A stretch of DNA of 64,000 bases from Dactylonectria macrodidyma (Eukaryota; Ascomycota; Sordariomycetes; Hypocreales; Nectriaceae): positions 248,001 to 312,000 of the forward strand of contig JAGMUV010000026.1 in assembly GCA_020744425.1 (NCBI GenBank). Direction: 5' to 3'. How positions within the stretch are numbered: the first letter of the stretch is position 1; each line of letters begins with the position of its first letter. Positions 30,700-39,223 of this stretch are shown in pieces. The notes under the pieces are model-generated. The model was not told the origin of the DNA, did not search any database, and saw only the letters and a program-made list of their open reading frames with translations. Position numbers and translations under genes: made by a program.

Positions 30700-32119
30700 G
30701 CCGGCTGTGTCTATATGGATCGCCGTCGCCCACCAACCACACAACCGCTCAGGGGCTGCCACTGCCTTTTTCAGTCCACATTGCGCTGTTAAGCAACAGG
30801 CAGGCTAAACTTTCATTATTACATGATTCGGTTACATCAGGCGATATAGTAGCCGTGGCGTGAGACTTTTCTAGTTACCCCGGCAGTGATAAGCCGTTGA
30901 CCTGGATTGCAGAATAACCGTACCGGCGCCCAATGGCAACAGTGGCCTAACCGCTAGTTGAAGGGTGCCTTTTCAGGCCTAACCGAACCGAAGGGTAACG
31001 GCACTTTCAAACAGGCCCTAAAAACACCTAGTTAAGATGTAGTCTGGGACATGAATAATGGCCATGCGCGACCAAGCAAGCCCCCGCATCGATTAAACTT
31101 TAATGTGCCGTCAGGGGGATGGATGTGCCGAACCACGCTAGCATTACTCGGCCGCTCCATTTAGCTTGACCTGGATTCACGTGCAGCTATAATACTTTCG
31201 GCCTTGTCACTGGCATAAGAGCTTCTTACTCTTCTCGTTTCGGGAGGGCTGTCGAGCTGCATCCTTCTATGCCCAAGCCAGACCCCCTCGAGAGGGTCAG
31301 TGTAAGCGCTGATGTGTGGCATAATAAAGCCTGCATGTAGTCGGGCATCATAATCTGAAGATTTCCTAATGGATCATAAGCCTAGGTCCCTCCCCAACGG
31401 TTCATCAATCCGCAGCGAAACCTCATACAGAGGAAGCCCTCCGCTGCCTACTTCTCTGCTGGAGGTGAAACCTCTACCCCGACGGCATGGCGCAGTAAAT
31501 GTTACGATGTCAGGAGCCTGTTATCCAACTAATGAGAATTTAGGGATATCATACTACCTGGGATAGTGTCGATCATACAGGGTTCTCCAGAAGCGGACTG
31601 CGCGATCTGCATTCTAAATACTACGTCGTCTGTCCTTAGTCTATCTTGCTGCCACTGGCCTTAATTCAGTGCCGATCTTTATTCTAAATACTACGTTGTC
31701 TGTCCTTAGTCTATCTTGGTGCCACTGGCCTTAATTTAGTGCAGTGCCAGCTCAAACCATTTTCACCTGAGTAGTATCCCCTTTGCCCCTTTCTCCTCAT
31801 GGCATTATAGATCCTGTCTCTTCCCTTCTCCCCCATTAGAGGTCGCACCTTGTCTGTCTCCCAAAAAATATTTATAGATATATCATCCCGTGGAGGATTT
31901 TTCCCTGTCATTGTATCTCATCTTCCTTTACCAGCCAGCAGGTAATAGGTGCGGCCAAGCGATACTGATAGTATTATATTTTTCAGTATTCTTCTGCTAT
32001 AGTCCCCACCCCCTCCAAACCCTGTTTGTAGGTTTTATTATCACAACAGTTTCTTATCCATCTGTCTCATTCTTCTACCACTCTAAATTCGACATCAATA
32101 GCTGATAATAACTGCCGCA
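30700..32119. other. Intergenic region upstream of SAT4-type gene
   Basis: 1.4 kb with no gene I can support; short open frames lack ATG, length or sensible composition. It contains a 70-bp tandem duplication (31611-31750). It ends in a pyrimidine-rich leader directly before the ATG at 32120. Confidence 0.6.
31611..31750. repeat. Tandem duplication, 70-bp period
   Basis: ATTCTAAATACTACG starts at 31611 and again at 31681. The two copies agree over about 62 bp with three differences, two of them C in copy 1 and T in copy 2. Confidence 0.9.
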
Positions 32120-32299
32120 ATGAGTTACACGCCGGACACTGGCGTGATGAGTTCTATGCTCATCACGTTTTCTATCGCTACAGTTCTCCTAGTCTGTCGT
32201 CTGGCATCTCGAAAGATCACAAATGTGGCACTGTGGTGGGATGATTATTTTGCTGTGATTTCTTGGGTGAGTTGCTTGGTGCTATAACTTGATGATTAA

Positions 32300-32338
<39 letters not shown>

Positions 32339-33587
32339 ATTTAGCTCGCTAATCGTCTTATTAATAAGGTTGCGGCTGCTCTCTACTTCGGTTTTACGAT
32401 ATACTGTAAGTTTATAATCACTTAAGGACTCAGGAACCTCCCTCGGGGCAGCAAAATATTAACTTACTAACTATTTCTCTGTAGGGGCTACTGAAATGGG
32501 TCTAGGTCATTTGAAGAAGGATGTTCCTCAACCAGTCGAGAGGGTCGAGGAGTATGCTCGGTTCGGGCTTTTTATGGCCGAGTTCTTATACGCAATGTCG
32601 CTGGGATTCTCCAAGCTGGCTATCCTCGGCTTCTATTGGCGCCTGTTCAGTGTCTCCAACATCCGACTGGGGATCTACATCCTCCAGGGAAGCACCGTAA
32701 TCTGGCTCACCATCCGAACCTTTATGACCATCTTCCACTGTATACCAGTCGAGGCCTACTGGAACCACAACATCAAGGACGCTGTGTGCAAAATCGACCC
32801 CGCTAAGTTTATGTTTGGCACGACCCTGGTTCATCTAATGCTTGAAGTTGCTGTCCTATCGCTGCCTGTATATCAGGTCAAGAGCCTCAAGCTTCGCCTG
32901 GGTCAAAAGATTGCTGTCGTCGCTATGTTTATGTTTGGTATCTTGTATGTCTTTGTCCACCTCTATCTCTCTTCCTTTTTTCCTTGTTATCCTGTGTTAG
33001 CAGATAACTGACTGAATCTTTCTCATAGTGTTTGTGCCGCGTCGATTATAGTACTTGTCGAGGCAATCACACTGGATCCCAAGACGACAGAGATGGCGAG
33101 GGATATTAAAGGAGTTATTATCTGGGCAGGCACGGAAGCTTATTTAGCTATTATCTCTTGTGAGTAATTTATGAATCTAATCTAAACAGCATTATTGGTT
33201 TTGATGCTAATTTCCCCCTAAAAAGCTTGTCTCCCTATAATAAGGCCTATCTTCCGCAGGCTCATATCCGGCTCGATACTTAGCTCCAAATCCAACTCAA
33301 CTGGTCCTAACCCTATTAGCGGCTTAACCAGCAGCAAGGGCATCAAACTTAGCAACATTACTCGGACAAAAGAGGTCGACGATAATAGTTCGCAGCGACA
33401 GCTGGCCGAGCTTGAGGACGGGTCGTCCAGTGACATAGACTTTAATTCCTATGCGGAGCGCGGCGGCCATAATAATACTATTATTACTAGTTGCGTTGAT
33501 GAGGTGCCCAACAGCAACGCTAACACCTCAAGGACATATGGCATCCAAGTTAAGAATGAGACTAAAGTATATTATGAATCTACTTGA
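32120..33587 (+). CDS. SAT4/PTH11-type integral membrane protein (fungal rhodopsin-like domain)
   Basis: Five exons (32120-32266, 32345-32405, 32485-32944, 33029-33159, 33226-33587) give 386 aa. All introns are GT-AG and 66-84 bp. The protein starts MSYTPDTGVM and has about seven hydrophobic segments: SMLITFSIATVLLVC, ALWWDDYFAVISWL, FMAEFLYAMSLGFSKLAIL, GIYILQGSTVIWLTIR, TTLVHLMLEVAVLSLPV, KIAVVAMFMFGIF and IIVLVEA. The DDYF and FYWRLF motifs are typical of this family, as is AIISSCLPIIRPIFRRL at the end of the last helix. The C-terminal 90 residues are a hydrophilic cytoplasmic-type tail. Family members sit in the plasma membrane; PTH11-related ones sense surfaces or ligands. All splice junctions keep the frame, so this looks like a functioning host gene between transposons. 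The exact ligand or role is unknown. Confidence 0.85.
32302..32331 (+). repeat. CT microsatellite in intron 1
   Basis: About 15 uninterrupted CT units form the polypyrimidine tract of the first intron of the SAT4-type gene, shortly before the acceptor at 32344. Length changes here could affect splicing, but nothing shows that they do. Confidence 0.9.
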
Positions 33588-33650
33588 AAGAAAGAGAGGG
33601 CAGGTAGGCTATTAGTGTGAAAGGGTATAAGAGTGTATATTTGGCTTTTA

Positions 33651-33694
33651 TTCAGCCCGAAGGGCGTTTGCCTTTCGGTACGAAAGGTCTTCTT
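33651..33694 (-). other. Possible remnant of a LINE 3' end
   Basis: On the minus strand this reads GACCTTTCGTACCGAAAGGC followed by AAACGCCCTTCGGGCTGAAT and AAAAG. The first half recurs at 14555-14580 and the second at 50980-50999. Stem-forming CTTTCG/CGAAAG and CCCTTCGGG pieces before AATAAA recall LINE 3' ends. It directly abuts the copia LTR. Confidence 0.4.
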
Positions 33695-33860
33695 TGTCAG
33701 ATGTAAATGGAAAGATGTCATGCATGTGAGGGTAGTAGAGAGTCAAATTGGCCTTGATCACTGCTCAAGTCAAGAGGACGAAGGTCCCAGTTATATACAC
33801 AACAATAGTGTCCAAGTGGGTCGGGACGCCTCCTCGGCTGGGGCGGAATATCGTTTGACA
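33695..33860 (-). repeat. Copia 3' LTR
   Basis: 166 bp, TGTCAGATG to TTTGACA on the plus strand. It matches 38991-39154 with scattered substitutions and small indels. It shares the TATATACACAACAA segment and the GGGACGCCTCCTCGGCTGG block. Confidence 0.88.
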
Positions 33861-33911
33861 CTCCCACTCGTTCCAGTCCGAGGGACCTACCTCCGACCGC
33901 TTGGTTACACT

Positions 33912-36900
33912 CTATTGGTCCGTTGGGACGTACTGGATGTCGACCTCACCGCTGTGCTGCTTCTCTCGGACGAAATGGTGTTGAACATCAATGTGCTTCG
34001 TCCTTGCGTGGAATTGAGGATTCCTTGCCAGTGCAATTGCTCCCTGGTTGTCCCCATAAATAATCGTAGCTTCTGGCGCATGTCCCTCTTCTTCTGCCAC
34101 CTGCAGCTCTGTTAGGAACCTTCGTAGCCAAATTGCCTCCTTTGCCGCCTGGGTTTGTCCGATGTACTCAGCTTCGCAGGACGAGAGGGCTGTTGAGGAC
34201 TGCCGTTTTGATGACCAGCTGATCGCACCACTCCCAAGGTTGAAAACATAGCCTGAAGTCGACCTCCGTGTCTCACGGTCTCCAGCCCAGTCTGAATCGG
34301 TGAACCCGGTTAAGGGCTCAATTTCCCCCTCGTAGACTAGGCATAGGTCGATCGTGGCCTTTAGATAACGCATGATCCGTTTTGCGGCGGCTTGGTGTGC
34401 CTCTGTTGGCTTGGCCAGGAATCTGCTGCAATACGACACTGCGTATGCTATATCCGACCTTATCCCCAGCATAGCATACATTAAGCTTCCGATTACCTTA
34501 GCGTACCATGTCTTAATTTCATCGGTTAGCTCGTAGTCTTTTAGAGTTTCAATCTTGTCGGTCTTCATAGGCGTGTACTGAGGCTTCGCCTCGCACATCC
34601 CGAAATCTTTAAGGACCTTTTCAATGTACCCATTTTGACTCAGTCGAATCGTCCGGTTCTTGCGGTCTCTCGTAACAGCCATGCCTGGAGCGTGGTTGCA
34701 AGGGCCGAGGTCTGTCATCTGAAATCGATTGCTCAGAGCCAGACATCTCAGTAATCAATATATATTTATTGTTATGGGCATATTTATTGTTAAGCTTATC
34801 CATATCGATATCAATATAGACGGTGCCAATAAATATATATTATTAATAATTAATAATATGGCCCCCGCTATTTTCCAGTGCCGTTACTGAGACGTTTCAC
34901 AATAACTACCTGCGATGTCAGGCAATCCGGATTGGGTATTCCTTTGCGCAAGGCGTACAATTTCTTGGGACAGAGAACGACTTTCGGTTGAGATATCCCA
35001 AGACTATCTAGAAGCCGCAATGTCTGAGCAGCTGAGTGAAGCATGACTCGATCCGCAATATCTGCGTCGCAGTAGATGGCAAGATGATGGATGTTGCTGG
35101 AGGCGGCGACGACATTCCCGACCCCTTCATGATTATATTAATAATTATTGATAAGCTTAACAATAAATATCAATATGAGCACACAGTTAACAATACATAA
35201 CAATATGCCAAAATTATGTATTTATTTATTATTGAGATGTCTGCTCAGAGCGTTCTTGAGATCTTGGATCTCCTCCTTTGAGGGTCCAGCGATCAAGAGG
35301 TCGTCCACATAGACGGCGATGTAGGTATGGCTCTTGACAAAACTCCCACATCTGAGGTCAGGGGGTAGAAGCCAAGACCTTCCAAGAATGTGGTGAATGT
35401 CTGGTACCAGATCCTGGGGGCATGTTTGAACCCATACAATGCCTTGTTGAGCTTGCAGACCCTTCCGGTGCCGTCGTCAAATTCATGTGGTTGTTCCACG
35501 TAGACCTCTTCGTCTATGGCGCCACACAGAAAGGCTGTCTTCACGTCCATTTGTTCAAGCTCTAGGTCAAGGGCTGCAGCAATGGCGAATAGAGCCTTGT
35601 AACTCATGGGCTTGACCACTGACGCGAACGTCTCGTTGTAATCGATCCCTTCTGTTTGCTCAAAGCCTCGTACGACCCACCGGGCCTTGTGTCGAAGAAT
35701 CTCTCCATCAGGGCCCTTCTTCAGCTTATAGACCCATTTTCCACTCAGGATCTTTTTATCCGTTGGGCGTGCCACTGGTGACCAAGTGTTGTTGTCTATC
35801 AGGGACTCGTACTCGGACCTCATAGCCTGTAGCCATTCTGGCCAGGCTGGATCTCCCTTGGCGTGCCTGTAGGAAGGTGGCTCAGTAGAATTTTGTGTGT
35901 AGAGAGCTGCGCCGAGGAAGGAATAGGCTAGCATTATATTCGGGTTGAGTGGAAAAGGGTACCTGGTCCTGCGATTATGTTGCTGTCCTGGTTCTGCAAC
36001 AACAATCGTATCGAGGACGGTCTCATCGTTGCTCCCACTATTAGTTGCTGGCCCGATTTCTGCAGGCACTTCTTCCGCTTCCCCCTCTGCTTGCGGATTC
36101 GGGTGGAGGCAGGTCTGATCTTCGTCAAAAGTAACGTTGTTGGACACAGTTATTCCAGAGCCTGTGAGCACGATGTAGTTGGTGGACCCCTGATAGCCCA
36201 GCATTCGGCAGGGCTCTGAGACAGGGTCGAGCTTGCGGTGACCGCTTTTCTTTAGCCAGACGAACCCCTTTGCTCCAAGGGTTCTTAGATGGACAAGGTC
36301 CGGAGGCTGGCCGTACCAAGCTTCGTACGGTGTCTTTCCAATTGCTGAACTGGGGGACCGATTCCTGAGATAGATGACTGATTGTAGGAGGATAGGCCAG
36401 TACTCAGATGGGACTTCTTCATCATCTAAGCTGGCAAGGACTGCTGTGAGACGTTCGAGGATAACTCCATTGAGCCTTTCAGCAATGCCGTTCTGCTCGT
36501 GTTGCTCAGTTGCTGTAGCGGATAACGCAATCCCACGGTCCTTACAGAAAGCTTGGACCTCAGCAGAGATATTTTCTCCAGCCTTGTCGACATGAAGGTT
36601 ATAACAACGGCGTTCTGGTCGTTCTGCAGAATCCAATACAGACTTGAGGCAGTTGAGAAAGTCAGAGCGATGCTTGATAGGGAATACCCAAGCGAACTGG
36701 GTGAAGTCATCGGTGAACACTGCCCAGTATCGCTCTCCGCCGTATCCTTCAATGTGGAAGGGCCCTGAAATGTCGGCGTGCATATATTCGAGTGGTCTTG
36801 TGCCCTTGCGAATCTTTCCCTTATGTGGAACTTGTTTGAAACGGCCTAGCGCACAGCCTTTGCATAGGCAGGTCCTCTGAATAGGCTTGATTCCTGTGGA

Positions 36901-37639
36901 CATGTCCATAAGCTGTTTGATGCCCTGCTCAGAGAGGTGCGCAAGTCTGCCGTGCCAGATCTGAAGTGTTCGATCTGAAATCGAATAGGCTGCATAAGCA
37001 GCAGATAGAAGGGTTGAATCCCGATTCTGGTTTAGGAAGTATAGGCCACTTCGCTGTATTGCAGTCATACGGAGTGTTACGACCTGGGCGAGCCGGGCGT
37101 GCATGAGACCCTATTTAATAGCTGTTATCCACACCTATGATCGCTACCATTGTGATTATAGACTTATCTTTTGGCCTGACGGGCTAGGAGACGTAATGCG
37201 AAGTGTGGGTCGTTATACGGAGCTCCTTCCCTGACCAAGCTGCAGCAAAATCGGCACAAAATTCGACTCTGATGCCTTGTGCTGTGAGCTGTGAGATGCT
37301 GATTAAGTTGACGTCGGCCTCTGGGTTCCAGAGGGCATCTTTGAGAAGTGCAAAGCTGTGTTTTCCGTTCACCGAGGTAGGAACTTTATAGGTCCCAGTA
37401 GCCTTTGGATGGGTAATCTTGCCACCGACACCAAGGATCCCATTTCCGGAATAAGGTCTTAGGCTCACAAAGTTCTCCTTAGACGTGAAAGTGTGTTGTG
37501 AGGTGCCTGAGTCGAAGATGTAGGTTTTTGACAGTTTCTCAAGTGTCCTTTGGATTTTGGGGACAGGTGTGGCCGCAAGACTTGTTTGGGCGAAGAGGGC
37601 GCCAATTTCAGATTCTGCTGGAATTCCGGCGATTTCCAA
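33912..37639 (-). pseudogene. Copia pol: protease, integrase, reverse transcriptase, RNase H
   Basis: The minus strand reads in broken segments. 37184-37639 has the protease motif FDSGTSQHTF. 35293-37104 has the integrase zinc region (HGRLAHLSEQGIKQL...CKGCALGRF), the rve core (YMHADISGPF, AVFTDDFTQFAWVF, EQHEQNGIAERLN) and reverse transcriptase up to KLNKALYGFKHAPRIWYQ. A frameshift near 35345 moves the catalytic AVYVDDLL into another frame. A 504-bp MITE (34740-35243) then splits the gene before LSNRFQMTDLG. 33912-34718 carries the rest (GSLMYAMLGIRSDIAYAV) and RNase H (TGFTDSDWAGD, SSCEAEYIGQTQAAKEAIWLR). It ends in TAG at 33912, where relatives have Gln in PTDQQ. It is non-functional as a polyprotein. 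Confidence 0.88.
34740..35243. mobile_element. hAT-type MITE inside copia reverse transcriptase
   Basis: 504 bp with perfect 11-bp terminal inverted repeats (CAGACATCTCA) and an exact 8-bp target duplication CTCAGAGC at 34732-34739 and 35244-35251. Removing the element and one duplication copy restores the reverse transcriptase frame across ALSNRFQM, proving the boundaries. The outer parts are very AT-rich with TTAATAATTAATAA-like stretches. The centre (34868-35132) is GC-richer and holds an 88-codon open frame on the minus strand. It has no transposase. Ends and duplication length point to the hAT superfamily, but its repeats differ from those of the 14667-15097 element, so it is a different family. 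Confidence 0.9.
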
Positions 37640-37774
37640 CTGGTCGGCTAGTCACTCCTTTCTTTCAGTTATGGCTGGGACAGGGAGGGGAGCCGCAGGT
37701 AAATCTTCCTTCTGGTTATCTTGAGAAGACAACTCAGAGACCTTTTGGCGATCATTGGTTCTGGGCCTTTTTGG

Positions 37775-38566
37775 TCAAAATTCTGGGTGTAAGTTCCAGC
37801 ACCTGTCTTCACTGTGACCTGGTCTTTTACAGTAGCCACACTTCTCTCGGTCGTCTCGGTGTCTCTTAGTTGCTAAGAGGGCAACTTTAGCCTGTTCCTC
37901 TGCCCTCTGATTCTTCTCGAAGTGTTGGGCCTCTCGAATTGTTCTATCCCAGGAGACCCCAGGAGTCTTGACTTTCCCCTTCTTATCCATTTCTGGAATC
38001 AGTTGGTGAGTCTGATAGAATGTGGTTCTGAAGGTTGAGAAGTTGTCTCCTAGTCCGATTAGAAATTTGTTGACGAGCTGCGGAGTGTTGTAACCAAGGG
38101 TTGAATCAATCCCCAGTAGTTGATTGTTGGCTTCCTGGAGCTTTGAGGCAAAGTTCATGACACCTTTGCAGTTTTCGAGGGATAGCTCATGGTAGTTCCG
38201 ATCCAGTTCCTGGTAGTTGGCACTCCCAGTGGGCTTATAGTGTTCCTCAATGGCTTCCAGGACCTCGTGCAGCCGGTTGAATGGTTTCTCGGTTATCGGT
38301 TTGACGATCTCTCGAGCATTGAAGCCAAGGGTGGCACGCACGCAATTGCATGCGTTATCCTGCTTCTCTTCCCACTTCTCAAGGACATTGGCGTACTCGC
38401 GTTCAGTGTCTGACCGCAGCTTGACAGGTGGCTCCTTGAGAGCGTTGAAGAGGCGGCCGTAGTTGTGGGTGCTCAGGAAGTCTGTGATCTCTCTATGCCA
38501 TTGGATATATTGATCAGGGGATTCAAGCTTGGTGATCTTCTGTAGTCCAGATACAGTGTTGTTCAT
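37775..38566 (-). CDS. Copia gag (capsid/nucleocapsid) segment
   Basis: 263 codons from ATG 38566 (MNNTVSGLQKITKL). Residues 10-160 match the gag/UBN2-type region of copia elements (YIQWHREITDFL, LHEVLEAIEEHYKPTG, LLGIDSTLGY). A zinc knuckle CGYCKRPGHSEDRC lies at the C-terminus before HPEF. The TGA at 37775-37777 and another about 110 bases further interrupt what was probably one gag-pol frame (the frame resumes as PKRPRTNDRQKVSEL). The gag segment itself is open. Gag forms the particle that packages element RNA. Confidence 0.82.
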   Translation of the reverse strand: MNNTVSGLQKITKLESPDQYIQWHREITDFLSTHNYGRLFNALKEPPVKLRSDTEREYANVLEKWEEKQDNACNCVRATLGFNAREIVKPITEKPFNRLHEVLEAIEEHYKPTGSANYQELDRNYHELSLENCKGVMNFASKLQEANNQLLGIDSTLGYNTPQLVNKFLIGLGDNFSTFRTTFYQTHQLIPEMDKKGKVKTPGVSWDRTIREAQHFEKNQRAEEQAKVALLATKRHRDDREKCGYCKRPGHSEDRCWNLHPEF

Positions 38567-38975
38567 CTTGAAGATAGTAAGGATAATCTGCGTTGCAATA
38601 TTAGTGGGAGACTGAATTGACGAAGGTTGGTGAGTGGTAATTGTTCGAAAGTCCTCTCAACTTAACAACATGGCATCTTATGGCAGTGGAAAGCTCTCTT
38701 CTCCTTATTAGGGAGTTGTGTTTCCCACTCTGCCTTATTTTCTGACTTGATCAAATCGGAAGGCAGGTCTTCCAGCTGTTCAGAAACCGGCGGGCCGGAA
38801 GTCCGAACTTCCTGTCGGAGGTTGGTATCATCTGTGTTTCCCAAAAAGCAAGTTTTCAACACAAGCCTTGGACCAATAGTATCAGCAGCGACGGAACGAA
38901 TCATCGATGTCGATCTATGTGACTCATTAGTCGAAAATTAGGTAAAAATGGCAACACTTAGCGTTTGAGAGCCAG

Positions 38976-38990
38976 CCCGGGCTCATAACC
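38976..38990 (-). promoter_or_regulatory. Copia primer-binding site (initiator tRNA-Met half)
   Basis: Directly inside the right LTR the minus strand reads GGTTATGAGCCCGGG. It is complementary to the anticodon region of initiator tRNA-Met (CGGGCUCAUAACC). Drosophila copia is known to use the same half-tRNA priming. The position and match fix the LTR edge and the direction of the element. Confidence 0.8.
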
Positions 38991-39154
38991 TGTCAAAAGT
39001 AAATGAGAAGATGCCATGCATATGAGGGTTGTAGAGAGTCTATTGGCCTTGATCACTGCCCAAGTCAAGAGGACGAAGGTCCCAGTTATATACACAACAA
39101 CGGTGCCCAAGTGGGTCGGGACGCCTCCTCGGCTGGAGCGGAATATCTTTGACA
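38991..39154 (-). repeat. Copia 5' LTR
   Basis: 164 bp from TGTCAAAAG to CTTTGACA on the plus strand. It holds TATATAC at about 39090 as a likely TATA element for minus-strand transcription. It lies 70 bp from the end of the MULE gene at 39224. Confidence 0.88.
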
Positions 39155-39223
39155 TCATGCACATCACCCATCACTATCATAACCTCCTGATTTGGTGTTT
39201 TCACAAGAATATCGCCATTGAAG

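Larger units (their letters stand above)
33695..39154 (-). mobile_element. Copia (Ty1/copia) LTR retrotransposon, broken
   Basis: Two LTRs (33695-33860 and 38991-39154) begin TGTCA and end TGACA. A primer-binding site lies next to the right LTR and a purine tract (GAGTGGGAG) next to the left, so transcription runs on the minus strand. The order gag, protease, integrase, reverse transcriptase, RNase H is that of copia. The reading is broken by several stops, a frameshift and a MITE. No target duplication is present (TTCTT and TCATG flank it), which suggests recombination between copies or flanking loss. The LTRs differ at many sites, so the insertion is not recent. Confidence 0.88.

Noticed and set aside
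33218..33436. Minus-strand frame across the SAT4-type gene 3' end
   Set aside because: It overlaps a well-supported spliced exon and has no ATG context or motifs.
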